Counted from the first letter of the stretch, positions 1-8,722 are shown. The stretch is 64,000 bases of DNA from CAZTXD01 sp964617995 (GCA_964617995.1 CAZTXD010000002.1:8158-72157); one strand, 5' to 3'. A program made the numbers and translations. Notes: generated by a model not told the origin, from the sequence alone.

Positions 1-276
1 CCGGTAGCGACCCTGGTGGTGAACCTGACCGGCTCGCTGCTGCTCGGCTTTTATCTGGCGCGCAGAGAACAGACGGTCACCGCTCCCTGGTCACTCACAT
101 TTTGGGGTATAGGCGTTTTCGGGTCCTTCACCACGTTCTCGACCTTCAGTATCGAGGTCTTCCTCCTCCTCGACCACGGGAACGCCTTCACCGCTGCTGG
201 ATACGTGACGGCCTCAATGGTGGGTGGCCTCATCCTTGCACTCGTGGGTCAACGTGTCGGGTCGGGAATCGGATGA
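1..276 (+). CDS. crcB: CrcB/Fluc fluoride channel subunit, 5' end cut by window edge
   Basis: Membrane fluoride channel subunit that exports toxic F- down its gradient. The frame is open from the first base, so the start lies outside the window; 91 residues are visible. It shows the family's conserved Asn strand (VVNLTGSLLLGF near residue 7-18) and the phenylalanine-box motif GSFTTFSTF around visible residues 41-49, each in a hydrophobic segment. Its stop overlaps the start of a second crcB (ATGA), which fits the tandem heterodimeric Fluc arrangement common in Actinobacteria and Firmicutes. A DUF190 gene follows. Family call is firm; whether the pair forms an obligate heterodimer is inference. 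Confidence 0.9.
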   Translation, partial: PVATLVVNLTGSLLLGFYLARREQTVTAPWSLTFWGIGVFGSFTTFSTFSIEVFLLLDHGNAFTAAGYVTASMVGGLILALVGQRVGSGIG

Positions 277-620
277 TCGTTGTCGCTGCCCTGGCGGGCG
301 CAGTTGGGGCCTTGTGTCGTTACATGATCTCAGGCGCCGTGCAGCAGCGCATCGATACAGGGCTCCCAGTCGGCACGTTGGCCGTCAATCTCTCCGGCGC
401 TTTCCTCATTGGCATCGTTGCCGGGATCGACAGCCTCCAATCCAGCTCCACGGCCATAGCTGCGGGGTTTCTCGGCGGGTTCACCACCTTCTCCACCTGG
501 ATGATCGAAACCGTGCGTCTCGGTATCCCACCGTTGAGAAGTAGACCTTTCATCAATCTCATCTCGACGCTCATAGCCGGTGCCGCGCTTGCCGGCGCCG
601 GCTACCACCTCACCCACTGA
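273..620 (+). CDS. crcB: CrcB/Fluc fluoride channel, second tandem subunit
   Basis: 115-residue fluoride channel subunit. The start ATG at 273 overlaps the stop of the upstream crcB by four bases, so I prefer it to longer in-frame starts. Conserved Asn lies in GTLAVNLSG (about residues 35-42) and the pore Phe box is GGFTTFSTW (68-76). Four hydrophobic helices span nearly the whole length, as usual for the family. The two subunits differ clearly in sequence, which suggests a dual-topology heterodimer built from two antiparallel proteins. No fluoride riboswitch can be judged because the upstream region is outside the window. Confidence 0.92.
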   Translation: MIVVAALAGAVGALCRYMISGAVQQRIDTGLPVGTLAVNLSGAFLIGIVAGIDSLQSSSTAIAAGFLGGFTTFSTWMIETVRLGIPPLRSRPFINLISTLIAGAALAGAGYHLTH

Positions 621-635
621 CGAAGGGCCCAATAT

Positions 636-974
636 ATGGACCAACACACCGACGCCAGACTCCTCCGAATCTTCATCGGCGAGTCCGACACCCACGACGG
701 CCGTCCGCTCTATCAGGCCATTGTCGAGACCCTCCGCCGACAGGGACTCGCCGGTGCCACGGTCCTCCGTGGCATCGAAGGGTTCGGCAAGTCCAGTCGA
801 CTCCACATCGCCCATATCCTGCGCCTGTCCGAAGACCTCCCCATCGTCATCGAATGCGTGGACACCGACGAGAAGATCAAAGGTGTCCTCCCCGCACTCG
901 ACATCATGATCGGCGACGGTCTCGTCACCCTGGAAAGAGTGGAGGTGCGCGTCTATCGGGCCGACGGATCATGA
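636..974 (+). CDS. DUF190 family protein
   Basis: 112 residues. The pattern LRIFIGESD...PLYQAIVETLRRQGLAGATVLRGIEGFG (about residues 10-50), followed by the strand DLPIVIECVDTDEKI, is typical of DUF190, a PII-like ferredoxin-fold family. It is very often encoded beside crcB, as here, 15 bases after the second channel gene, so the three genes probably form one transcription unit. The molecular role is not established; modulation of the fluoride channel is inference from gene neighbourhood only. Confidence 0.88.
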   Translation: MDQHTDARLLRIFIGESDTHDGRPLYQAIVETLRRQGLAGATVLRGIEGFGKSSRLHIAHILRLSEDLPIVIECVDTDEKIKGVLPALDIMIGDGLVTLERVEVRVYRADGS

Positions 975-1317
975 CGCTGGGGTACCGCTCCATCGCGCGT
1001 CCATCGCGCGAGAGGGTGCGATGGGACGGTCAAGAACGCGAAATGACGCGAACGAGAAATGGTGTTTGAGCAGGCATCTCTCCCATTCTCGCTGGTCAGC
1101 GACCCCCCGGACTCGCTCATATGCACTCCGACCCTAGGCGAAACATCACCCGTTGTCCGTGCATATCCAGGGAGGATTGTTTCCCATCGTAAGGTCGGAT
1201 CAACAGGACCTGGGGCAAATCCCGCCCCCTATGACAGGGAACCCAGGCCCACCTGAGAGTACGATCGGTGGCCTTGCGTGTCAGATGAGGGTTGACATTG
1301 AGGACGATAGATCGTGC
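975..1317. other. Non-coding stretch between DUF190 gene and TetR remnant
   Basis: I see no gene here. A short direct repeat (ccatcgcgcg twice, at about 989-1009) lies just after the DUF190 gene. No convincing hairpin terminator or promoter was found. Confidence 0.4.
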
Positions 1318-1503
1318 CTATTGCGGCTCGAGCAATGCCTCGATCGCGTCGAGGAGCAAGTCGAGCCCGTACTCAAAGTCCTCGTTGGGTCCGGCGTCCG
1401 TGACGAACACGCCGGCTTCGACGAGACGGACTAGGGCAGGATGGCGCCCATCGGCCACCACCTTCTGAAGCAATGGAACAGAGTCCCGACCGAAGGGGCC
1501 CAC
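1318..1503 (-). pseudogene. C-terminal remnant of a TetR-family regulator
   Basis: The reverse frame encodes about 60 residues ending FEYGLDLLLDAIEALLEPQ, preceded by HPALVRLVEAGVF. This is the typical end of the TetR C-terminal ligand domain, where an acidic linker leads to an F-x-x-GLD-x-LLD-x-IEALL helix. There is no DNA-binding domain: the fragment begins immediately downstream of the ArsR-like gene at 1511, so the N-terminal two thirds are gone. Most likely a former tetR was truncated when its neighbourhood was rearranged. The family assignment rests on pattern recognition of the tail only. Confidence 0.55.
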
Positions 1504-1510
1504 GTGATGC

Positions 1511-2083
1511 TCAGTCCCCGCCCGGCTTGGGGTCGGGCAGGGTCTGGTAGTCGGTGGGGAAGAGGCCGGCGACGAAGGCGTAGACGGTGTCGCCGGAGCG
1601 GGGGATCTCTCCGAACTCGTGGGTGAGGTCGAAGACCCTCTCCCAGAACTCGGCGGCGTGTTCGGCGGGGATCCGGGCTCTCCTCAGGATGGCCCGGAGA
1701 TGGTCGGCCTCGTGGGCGGCCTGGGACTTGTGGGCGGCGATAGCGAGGAGATTGGGCAGCTCGGCGGCCTGTTCGGGTGTGATCTCCCCGACGTAGAAGA
1801 TGCGGGCGGTGCGGCCGTAGAAGCGCTCCTCGACGGCGCGCACCTTCCTGGTCCTCACCACCTGGAGCATGCCGGCGTCGACCAGGACTCCGACGTGGTA
1901 GGCGACGGTGCTGGGAGGTCGGCCGATCGTCTCCGCCAGCTCGTGGACTGTCGCGGCACGGTCGAGAACCAGGTCGAGGACCCGACTCCGCACCCTGTGC
2001 CCCATGGCCCGCAGCTCTTTCGGAGAAGAAACCACCTTGACGTCTTCGAGGTCGTAGTCGGGAATTCGATTATCGTTCGACAT
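1511..2083 (-). CDS. ArsR-type winged-helix transcriptional regulator
   Basis: 190-residue cytoplasmic regulator. Residues about 22-85 form an ArsR-type winged helix: ELRAMGHRVRSRVLDLVLD, then recognition region IGRPPSTVAYHVGVLVDAGM, then the wing VRTRKVRAVEERFYGRT. The C-terminal half is helical and could bind a ligand; no Cys metal site is seen, so metal sensing is unlikely. It is divergent from the alpha/beta hydrolase at 2160, separated by 76 bases containing two tcgatcg elements that may be operator half-sites. Control of the hydrolase/PCD-VOC pair is inferred from this arrangement. Confidence 0.85.
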   Translation of the reverse strand: MSNDNRIPDYDLEDVKVVSSPKELRAMGHRVRSRVLDLVLDRAATVHELAETIGRPPSTVAYHVGVLVDAGMLQVVRTRKVRAVEERFYGRTARIFYVGEITPEQAAELPNLLAIAAHKSQAAHEADHLRAILRRARIPAEHAAEFWERVFDLTHEFGEIPRSGDTVYAFVAGLFPTDYQTLPDPKPGGD

Positions 2084-2159
2084 TTTTCGATCGTTCCGGT
2101 ATCTTCCACAATGTAATGATCAAGAAAAGTCGATCGTAGCTGTCGTAGAAGGGAGACAC

Positions 2160-2858
2160 ATGGACATTATCCTCGTTCCGGGTCTCTGGCTCGACGCCGC
2201 CTCCTGGGACGCGGTGGTGCCCCATCTCGAGGAGGCGGGCCACCGGGTCCGTCCCCTCACCTTGCCCGGGATGGAGTCGAAGGACTCCGACCGCTCGCAG
2301 GTGACGAGGAGCGACTGTGTCGACGCCATCGTCTCCGCCATCGACTCGTCCGCAGGGCAGGTCGTCTTGGTCGGCCACTCCATGGGTGCCGGACTGGCCC
2401 ACGCCGCCGTCGACGCCCGACCCGACCGGGTGGCCCGCGCCGTCTACATCGGCGGCTTTCCCGATGGCGACGGATCAACCTCCGAGTTCCCGTCCGAGAA
2501 CGGCGAGATTCCCCTCTTCGACTGGTCCGAGTTCGACGAGGCCGACCTGAGGGACCTCGACGAGGCCGCCCTCGCCGATTTCATGGAGCGGGCCATCCCC
2601 TCGCCTGCCCGCATCGTCAGCGACCCTCAGCGGCTCACCGACCCACGGCGCTACCAGGTGCCTGTCACCATGGTCTGTCCCGAGTTCGACGCCGAGACGC
2701 TAAAGACGTGGATCGCCGACGACATGGAGCCGGTGCGCGAGTTCAAAGAGATCGAGGACGTCACCTATGTCGACCTCCCCACCGGCCACTGGCCCCAATT
2801 CACCCGACCGGAACAACTGGCGATGATCATCCTCGACACCATCGACCCCGAGCGATGA
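2160..2858 (+). CDS. Alpha/beta hydrolase
   Basis: 232-residue serine hydrolase of the alpha/beta fold. Oxyanion loop VPGLWLDAASWD lies at residues 6-17, the nucleophile elbow GHSMG at 72-76 (Ser74), and the probable catalytic His in PTGHWPQF near residue 210. A purine-rich stretch (gaaggga) precedes the ATG. The stop overlaps the next gene (ATGA at 2855), so the two are translationally coupled. Similar small hydrolases are annotated as esterases, but the substrate cannot be told. The divergent ArsR-type gene is the likely regulator. Confidence 0.88.
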   Translation: MDIILVPGLWLDAASWDAVVPHLEEAGHRVRPLTLPGMESKDSDRSQVTRSDCVDAIVSAIDSSAGQVVLVGHSMGAGLAHAAVDARPDRVARAVYIGGFPDGDGSTSEFPSENGEIPLFDWSEFDEADLRDLDEAALADFMERAIPSPARIVSDPQRLTDPRRYQVPVTMVCPEFDAETLKTWIADDMEPVREFKEIEDVTYVDLPTGHWPQFTRPEQLAMIILDTIDPER

Positions 2859-3509
2859 CCGATCCAGTCGGCCCATCCCGGTTCCACCAGGCAGCGGGGA
2901 CCGGAGACTGGGAGGTGGTCGGTGACGGGGCCTCCGCTTACTTCCGCACCGGTTCGTACGCCGAAGGGGCCGGCCTCGTGCAGGCGATCGCCGAGTTCGC
3001 CGGGAAGACCCGCCCCCTTCCCGACGCCGATATCCGGCCCCAGGGGGTAACCCTGCGTCTCGTCACGGTCTCCGACGAGTTCTGTGGGCTCACTGAAGAG
3101 CACCTGGAGGTGGCCAGGGACATCTCAGACCTGGTCCGGAGCAGGGGTCTCGTCGCCGATCCTTCGGCGGTGCTGATGGTGCAGGTGACGGTCGGCGCCC
3201 ACCTCCCTTCCGAGATCATGTCGTTCTGGAAGGAGGTCCTCGGCTATGACCAGATCGGGGAGGAGGACCTCATCGATCCGCAGCGGAGGGGAGCACCATT
3301 CTGTTCCAGCAGTTGCGAAAGCCCCGGGAGCACCGCAACCGTATCCACGTCGACGTCTTCGTCTCCCACGACCAGGCGGAGGCGAGAGTGGCGGCGGCGA
3401 TCGCCGCCGGCGGACGGCTCCTCGACGACAGCAACGCACGGCGTGGTGGACCCTGGCCGACCCCACCGGCAACGTGGCGGACGTCGCCACCCAGGAGGGA
3501 CGCGAGTAG
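2855..3509 (+). pseudogene. Frameshifted pterin-dehydratase-like/VOC fusion gene
   Basis: The ATG at 2855 overlaps the hydrolase stop. The reading frame matches the intact paralogue at 32517 residue for residue in pattern (RPQGVTLRLVTVSDE, then FWKEVLGYDQIGEEDLIDPQRR), but leaves frame at about 3296-3300. It resumes as LFQQLRKPREHRNRIHVDVF and slips again at about 3439 before ending AWWTLADPTGNVADVATQEGRE. Each break is repaired by adding one base. The N-terminal half is like 4a-hydroxytetrahydrobiopterin dehydratase without the catalytic His pair; the C-terminal half is a VOC fold. Either a young pseudogene or two assembly deletions. Confidence 0.7.
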
Positions 3510-3940
3510 CCGCGGTGACTCTCTGGCGACGGTGGCGACGGTGATCAGGTAAGCCAGATCCGGACGGATCGATTCACCCATTCTCCACCTACGTGGACGG
3601 GCAACGGGCTTCTCTGGGTGCATCGACCTTTCCTAGCGATGCCCGCTCAGCTTCATCCTCGCTTAGAAGCCGCCTGCAGGTGATGGCTGACAGAGGATGC
3701 CATCTTCCGGCTGGCTGAACCGGGGGGAAGAGCTTCGATGAGCCGCTCGCCGACCTCAGCGAGGCGCTCGAGCCCTACTTCGTGGGTCCAACCCGCGGCA
3801 CGAGGTGGAGGCCTGACAGGCAGGCCACAGCCACCTGTTCCGTCTGGCGGCGGATCGCACACCCTGAACACCGTCTGAACGGGTTGGTGGCGCGTCACGC
3901 GCCTTAGATCCGCACAGAACGGGTTTAGCATGGCCGGTTC
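3510..3940. other. Intergenic stretch before the DrrA-type operon
   Basis: No gene recognised. It contains a perfect inverted repeat ggcgcg-tca-cgcgcc at 3889-3903, 37 bases before the ATPase start. Confidence 0.4.
3889..3903. promoter_or_regulatory. Inverted repeat upstream of ABC operon
   Basis: Perfect 6-base arms around a 3-base loop (ggcgcg tca cgcgcc), 37 bases before the ATG of the ATPase gene. It could be an operator or the tip of a small hairpin; no regulator gene lies directly beside it. Confidence 0.3.
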
Positions 3941-4924
3941 ATGAATGCGGTCGAGGCCCACAACATCGTCAAGACGTTCGGTGATGTGGTCGCCCTCGAC
4001 GGAGTCAGTGTCACCTTCGAAGAAGGAATCGTCTACGGGTTGCTGGGCCCAAACGGGGCGGGCAAGACCACTCTGATCAGGGTGCTGACGACGCTCCTCA
4101 AAGCAGACTCGGGGACGGCCAGGGTCGTCGGTGTCGACGTGGTCGCCGACCCGGTGGGGGTGCGTCACAAGATCGGGCTCGCCGGCCAATTCGCCGCGGT
4201 GGACGACTTCCTCACCGGGAGGGAGAACGTGGAGATGGTCGGCCGCCTCTACAACCTGTCCAAGACGGACGCTGCGCGCCGGGCCGGGGAGGTCCTCGAG
4301 CGTATCCATCTCATCGAATCCGCCGATCGAGCGGTGCGCACCTATTCCGGAGGCATGAGACGACGTCTCGACCTCGCCGCGTCCATGGTGGGCCGTCCCG
4401 AGGTCCTGTTTCTCGACGAGCCCACCACGGGTATCGATCCTGGCAGCCGGCTCGACCTGTGGGATCTGATCGAGGAGCTCGTCGATGCCGGAACCACTCT
4501 TCTCCTCACCACCCAGTACCTCGACGAGGCCGACCGACTTGCCGACCGCATCGGTGTCATCGATCGGGGGCGTCTCATCGACGAGGGCACATCCGACGAG
4601 CTGAAAGACCGGCTCGGTGGCAACGTCGTCGAGGTCCATGTCACCGGGGACGACCGGGCCACCGCGGCGGGAGCCCTCACAGCCGTCGCGGGCGGCGAGT
4701 TGATTATCGAGAGTCACGCACTTGTCATCCCGGCCGTCGACGGAGCCCGGACACTGACCGCGGCAGTAAGGGCACTCGATGACGCGGGAATCGAGCTCCA
4801 GGACATCGGTCTACGTCGTCCCACCCTCGACGATGTCTTTCTGACTCTCACCGGGCACCGCGCGGAGGAAAGAGGCGACACCGGTGCCGGGGAAGCCCCC
4901 GGACGCCGAGACCAACGGGTATGA
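3941..4924 (+). CDS. DrrA-type ABC exporter ATPase
   Basis: 327-residue nucleotide-binding subunit. Walker A GPNGAGKTT is at 36-44, Q-loop around LAGQFAAVDDFLTG (80-92), signature YSGGMRRR at 135-142, Walker B VLFLDEPTTGID at 155-166, and the H-loop position carries LLTTQYLDEAD. A Q instead of H in TTQY is normal for the daunorubicin-resistance DrrA group. The C-terminal 100 residues carry the ending LRRPTLDDVFLTLTGH typical of DrrA proteins. The stop overlaps the permease start (ATGA). Probable export of a hydrophobic drug or lipid; substrate unknown. Confidence 0.92.
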   Translation: MNAVEAHNIVKTFGDVVALDGVSVTFEEGIVYGLLGPNGAGKTTLIRVLTTLLKADSGTARVVGVDVVADPVGVRHKIGLAGQFAAVDDFLTGRENVEMVGRLYNLSKTDAARRAGEVLERIHLIESADRAVRTYSGGMRRRLDLAASMVGRPEVLFLDEPTTGIDPGSRLDLWDLIEELVDAGTTLLLTTQYLDEADRLADRIGVIDRGRLIDEGTSDELKDRLGGNVVEVHVTGDDRATAAGALTAVAGGELIIESHALVIPAVDGARTLTAAVRALDDAGIELQDIGLRRPTLDDVFLTLTGHRAEERGDTGAGEAPGRRDQRV

Positions 4925-5766
4925 CCACCGTCACGAGTCATCGACAGCGGGTCGCGTTGGCCGCGGCGTTGGCTCATACAGCAGTCATCACCAAACGCAA
5001 CACGTTGCGGGTGGTGCGTCTACCCCAACTCCTGTTGTTCTCGACCATCCAGCCGGTGATGTTCCTTCTCTTGTTCAACTACGTGTTCGGTGGTGCGATC
5101 TCGATTGGAGGTCCGACAGGTGCAGTCTCGGGGAGCGCTGACTACATCAATTGGCTGATACCCGGCATCCTCGTCCAGACCGCGGTGTTCGGGGCCACCG
5201 CCACCGCTCTAGGGCTGACCGAGGATCTGGGAGCGGGAGTCATCGACCGGTTCCGGTCGCTGCCAATGGCCCGGTCGGCGGTCCTCGCCGGACGCACCAT
5301 CGCCGACCTCGTCCGCAACACGTTCGTGAACACCCTGATGCTGGTTGTCGGGTTCCTCATGGGATGGCGGTTCGAGCAAGGGATTCCAAAGATGCTCCTT
5401 GGCGTGGCCCTGGCTCTCCTCTTCGGCTATGCGTTCTCGTGGGTGATGGCCACGATCGGACTCGTGGCCAAGACCCCTGAGGCGGCCCAGTCGGCTGGAT
5501 TCCTCCCCATCTTCCCTCTGGTTTTCGCGTCGTCGGTGTTCGTGCCGACCCAAACGATGCCACAGTGGCTTCAGGTCTTCGCCGAGAACCAGCCCGTGTC
5601 GGTCATCGCCAACGCGGTGCGTTCCCTGATGATCCCCGAGCAGGCGCTCGGTGCTCTCGGTCTCGAACAGACCACGCTGATATGGCAGTCCTTCGCCTGG
5701 ATTGCAGTCATCATCGCCGTCTTCGGCCCCCTGGCGGTTCGTCAGTACCGCCGGTCCGTGGGTTAG
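4921..5766 (+). CDS. ABC-2 type exporter permease (DrrB-like)
   Basis: 281-residue inner-membrane permease partnered with the ATPase at 3941, with which it shares a 4-base ATGA overlap. It shows the ABC-2 pattern: an amphipathic N-terminus, about six membrane helices, and the mid-protein motif EDLGAGVIDRFRSLPMARSAV between helices 2 and 3. The C-terminal extracytoplasmic motif FASSVFVPTQTMPQWLQVFAENQPVS also fits. Length and layout match DrrB. Drug or lipid export is the family role; the actual cargo is not visible. Confidence 0.9.
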   Translation: MTTVTSHRQRVALAAALAHTAVITKRNTLRVVRLPQLLLFSTIQPVMFLLLFNYVFGGAISIGGPTGAVSGSADYINWLIPGILVQTAVFGATATALGLTEDLGAGVIDRFRSLPMARSAVLAGRTIADLVRNTFVNTLMLVVGFLMGWRFEQGIPKMLLGVALALLFGYAFSWVMATIGLVAKTPEAAQSAGFLPIFPLVFASSVFVPTQTMPQWLQVFAENQPVSVIANAVRSLMIPEQALGALGLEQTTLIWQSFAWIAVIIAVFGPLAVRQYRRSVG

Positions 5767-6090
5767 GACTTCCTCCCTCCCTTCTGTGAACGCTGGACGC
5801 GCCTGAGCCGCGTACTCGATCAAGAAATGGAACCGTGACGGAACAGGCCTTCCCGGGTCGGATTCCAGTCTTGTACTCATCGGTCCTTTCACCGGGGCGC
5901 TCACTTCAGGAACCTGGAGAGAACGGCACACCTCTTTCGCCGGGCCGGGCGGGTGCTTCCTCGGGTCAGGGGCCCGATAGGAGATGTGGTTACCGTCGTC
6001 ACCATCGAAGCTCACACAGGATGGACAGTCACTGCTGCCGGGGTTGCTGCCTTCGGGTAGGACTGTTGGTCCCTCGGGTGCGACGAGGCG
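5767..6090. other. Intergenic stretch between permease and ferredoxin genes
   Basis: Convergent gene ends flank this stretch. I see no gene, RNA or clear hairpin terminator in it. Confidence 0.35.
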
Positions 6091-6279
6091 TCAGTCCTCG
6101 TGGACGAGGATCGCTCCGGTGGGACAGGAGTCTGCGGCCAATCTGACCTCGTCGTGGAGGGGCGGGTCGGGATGCTCCACCTTCACCTCCGACACCAGGT
6201 CGACCTCGAAGACCTCAGGGCAGATCATCTCACACTGCCCGGTGGCCGCACAGAGACTCTCGTCGACGGTGACTCGCAT
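6091..6279 (-). CDS. Small single-cluster ferredoxin (P450-partner type)
   Basis: 62-residue acidic electron carrier. Cluster ligands are Cys10, Cys16 and the Cys of CPTGAI near residue 52; the position that is Cys in standard 4Fe-4S proteins is Thr13 (C-A-A-T-G-Q-C). This is the 3Fe-4S or variant 4Fe-4S type that serves cytochromes P450 in Actinobacteria. A further Cys20 sits in MICPEVF. An intact P450 lies 2.5 kb away at 8838 and a P450 remnant lies immediately next to it, so electron supply to a P450 is a reasonable inference. Confidence 0.9.
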   Translation of the reverse strand: MRVTVDESLCAATGQCEMICPEVFEVDLVSEVKVEHPDPPLHDEVRLAADSCPTGAILVHED

Positions 6280-6333
6280 CTACTGAATCCTACGGAGGAA
6301 TCGCCGGTTCGCGTCAGAAGGTTGAGCCTGACC

Positions 6334-6695
6334 ATGATCGATCCGGCATCGCTTGCGCTTGCCGACCTGGAGGCGAATCCGCATCCGATCCTCGCCCACC
6401 TGTCTGAGCTTGCTTCGGCGAGATCCGTCCCGGACAGCGACACGTAGCTGGAAATGGGTGGGGACCCAGTTCCACCTTTTTAGGTGACCGCCCCACTGGT
6501 CGCGGCCTGGTGCGATGCGGGTGGCGACAGGAAGCTGGTCGAGGCAGGCGTCCACCCCGGGGAGTTGATCAACGAGACCGCCCTTCTGGTCGGGGGTGTG
6601 TCCGGCCCGCCCTGGAGCGGATGCTCGACTGTCGCTCGGCCGCCTCGACCACTCCGATCGCCGTTTGGCCCGCATCCACCCCTGCCGACATCTAG
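6334..6695 (+). pseudogene. Probable decayed cytochrome P450
   Basis: Two short stretches resemble P450 pieces. MIDPASLALADLEANPHPILAHLSEL (6334 onward) looks like a P450 N-terminus, where a D-P-x-P-x-x-A-x-L pattern is common. From 6484, LVAAWCDAGGDRKL followed by GELINETALLVGG resembles the region leading into the I-helix before the A-G-x-E-T-T motif. Stops and frame changes separate them, and no heme-binding Cys loop is left. It lies divergent to the ferredoxin gene, the usual neighbour of a P450. The call rests on weak patterns and could be wrong. Confidence 0.35.
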
Positions 6696-6725
6696 GGTCT
6701 AGCCATCTGGCGACGAGGAGGCGCG

Positions 6726-8165
6726 ATGGCCAGTCATGACGGGTCCGGTGTAAGGCTCGAGGCGGCGGCGGTCGGCTTTCCGACGGCCCTGGCCACCGCG
6801 GTTGGGTTGATCATCGCGGGCTCGGTGTTGCTCACCGCCCAAACCGGGTTCGGGGCGGGCGGGTACATATTTGCCTGGGCGATCCTCATCGCCTACGTCT
6901 TGATGGTCGCCCAGTCGGCCAGCTTCTCGGAGGCGGCGGGCATCCTCCCCACCGCCGGGTCGGTCTACGACTACGTGGCGGCGGGGATGGGCAGGTTCTT
7001 TGCGATCACGGCAAGTCTCGCCGCCTATCTGCTGGTCCACGTCTTCGCCGGTGTGGCGGAGACGGCCACAGCCGGGGTCTTCGCCTCGTTCAACTTCGGG
7101 TTCCTCGATGGCTTCCAGGAGTCGGGCTCGTGGTGGGTCGGTGTCGTCCTGGTTGTGATCCTCGCCATCGTCAACATGCTAGGCATCAGACCCTATGCAT
7201 CCACCGAGATAGCCATGACCGCTGTCATGTGGGGGACACTGATCATCTTCGGTCTCGCCGGTCTGTTGGCCTCGAAGAAGTCTGACATCACCGGCGTGTT
7301 CGGGGAGTCCTTTGTCGGGACAGATGTCGAGGCCATCCTCGCCATGGTCGGCCTCGCTCTCTTCCTGTTCGTGGGTGTCGAGTACGTGACGCCGCTGGCC
7401 TCCGAGCTCAAGGACTCGGCCCGGACCATTCCCAGGGCCATGTACCTCGGGGTGACGGCCGTGGCACTTGCCATGTTCATGTATGGAGCCGCCGTGGCAC
7501 GTCAGGTGCCGAACATCGACCTGGGCGACGGCACCTTCATCCTCGACACCCCGCTGGCGATACCGGCGTTTGCCCAGGCGGTCATGGGCGGCGTCGGCCA
7601 GGCGTGGCTGGGGATTGCGGTGCTGCTGGCCTCGGCGGCGACGTTGAACACGGTCATCGCCGGGGTTTCCAGGATCTTTTACGGGATGGCCAAGGACGGG
7701 AGCCTGCCCAAGATCTTCGGATATCTGCATCCGAGGTACAAAGAGCCATGGGTGGGCATCGTCCTGGTGGCAGCCATCGCCATCGTCGGTGCGATCGTCC
7801 TCGACGGCGATGTGCCCTCGATCATCAACCTGATCCTGGCGGCGGTAATGGCTTGGATCTTCAGTTACATCCTGGTGAATATCTCGGTGATGGTGCTGCG
7901 CTCGAGACGTTCCGACATCGAGCGGCCCTACAGGACGCCGTTGTATCCCCTGCCTCAGATCTTGGCGTCGGTGGGTCTGCTGGTGGCTGCCTGGTTCATC
8001 GCCCCACCGGGAACGACTCGGGCCGAGATCTACACACCGTTCTTCATCATGTTGGGCATCTGCGCGGTGTACGCCCTCATCTGGACCTACGGGGTGCAGA
8101 AGGCCAACCCTTGGAAACCGGTTGATCCCGAGTTGCTAAAGGCTGAGGAGGGCATCGAGGCGTAG
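6726..8165 (+). CDS. APC-family amino acid permease
   Basis: 479-residue secondary transporter with about twelve hydrophobic helices. Helix 1 has the unwound substrate-binding stretch GLIIAGSVLLTAQTGFG, and a conserved FVGVEYVTPLASELKD segment occurs in helix 6, typical of the amino acid-polyamine-organocation superfamily. The C-terminal half has the usual SRIFYGMAKDGSLPKIF loop. An excellent ribosome site (gaggagg) precedes the ATG. The next gene overlaps its stop by one base. Substrate is unknown; amino acids or ethanolamine-like amines are family possibilities. Confidence 0.9.
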   Translation: MASHDGSGVRLEAAAVGFPTALATAVGLIIAGSVLLTAQTGFGAGGYIFAWAILIAYVLMVAQSASFSEAAGILPTAGSVYDYVAAGMGRFFAITASLAAYLLVHVFAGVAETATAGVFASFNFGFLDGFQESGSWWVGVVLVVILAIVNMLGIRPYASTEIAMTAVMWGTLIIFGLAGLLASKKSDITGVFGESFVGTDVEAILAMVGLALFLFVGVEYVTPLASELKDSARTIPRAMYLGVTAVALAMFMYGAAVARQVPNIDLGDGTFILDTPLAIPAFAQAVMGGVGQAWLGIAVLLASAATLNTVIAGVSRIFYGMAKDGSLPKIFGYLHPRYKEPWVGIVLVAAIAIVGAIVLDGDVPSIINLILAAVMAWIFSYILVNISVMVLRSRRSDIERPYRTPLYPLPQILASVGLLVAAWFIAPPGTTRAEIYTPFFIMLGICAVYALIWTYGVQKANPWKPVDPELLKAEEGIEA

Positions 8166-8722
8166 TGCGTCGAACGGGGTCCCGGCCCGGTCCGCCTTCG
8201 TCACGTCTGGTTGCCTTGATCGCCGGCGACCTGCCGGGTCACCGGCGCGAGACGGGTGACGGGGGACGGATCCGCTTCGTTTCCAGCGAGGGCGGCCCGG
8301 ACCTGGAGGTCTCTTCTCGTATCGAAAAGAGGTTTCTGGGGCGCACCGAGATCGCGGTGTTCGAGGCGGACCTCGTTGTTTCATGGCCCGAGGAGTCGAC
8401 CATCGAACTGAGACACACCGGCGGTCTCCGGCGCTCAGGGGTCACCGCGACTCTGGTTGCAGGTGGCGATGCCGCCCGGCGGGCGGCAGCGGCGCTGGCC
8501 TCCGACCGCCGGCTGACCCAGGCTCTACTGCCGCTCGACTTCACCAGGTTCGAGATCCATGGTGGTCCGGCCGGATGCCGGGCCAGGGTGGACCTGATGG
8601 GGGCGAGCCACGTGGCGATCGCCCTCCCCCCGATCCGTTCTTACGTTCATCTCCATCCGGATCAGCGGGCGGCGATGGTTGCCGGGCTGGAGGAGGTGCG
8701 CAGGGTCCTCCGGTCGATGTGA
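8165..8722 (+). CDS. Conserved hypothetical protein coupled to permease
   Basis: 185 residues, GTG start inside the permease stop (tagtg), so translation is coupled. No signal peptide or membrane helix. The central part is strand-rich (TEIAVFEADLVVSWP, RFEIHGGPAGCRARVDLMGASHVAI) and the C-terminus is a helix ending EVRRVLRSM. I do not recognise the family with certainty; it resembles uncharacterised proteins found next to APC permeases (possibly DUF3156, from memory). A role in transport or metabolism of the permease substrate is inferred only from the coupling. Confidence 0.7.
   Translation: MRRTGSRPGPPSSRLVALIAGDLPGHRRETGDGGRIRFVSSEGGPDLEVSSRIEKRFLGRTEIAVFEADLVVSWPEESTIELRHTGGLRRSGVTATLVAGGDAARRAAAALASDRRLTQALLPLDFTRFEIHGGPAGCRARVDLMGASHVAIALPPIRSYVHLHPDQRAAMVAGLEEVRRVLRSM

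Noticed and set aside
3653..4717. 354-codon reverse-strand frame over the DrrA-type ATPase gene
   Set aside because: It is the antisense shadow of a gene with complete ABC motifs; the protein is Asp/Gly/His-rich without any family pattern.
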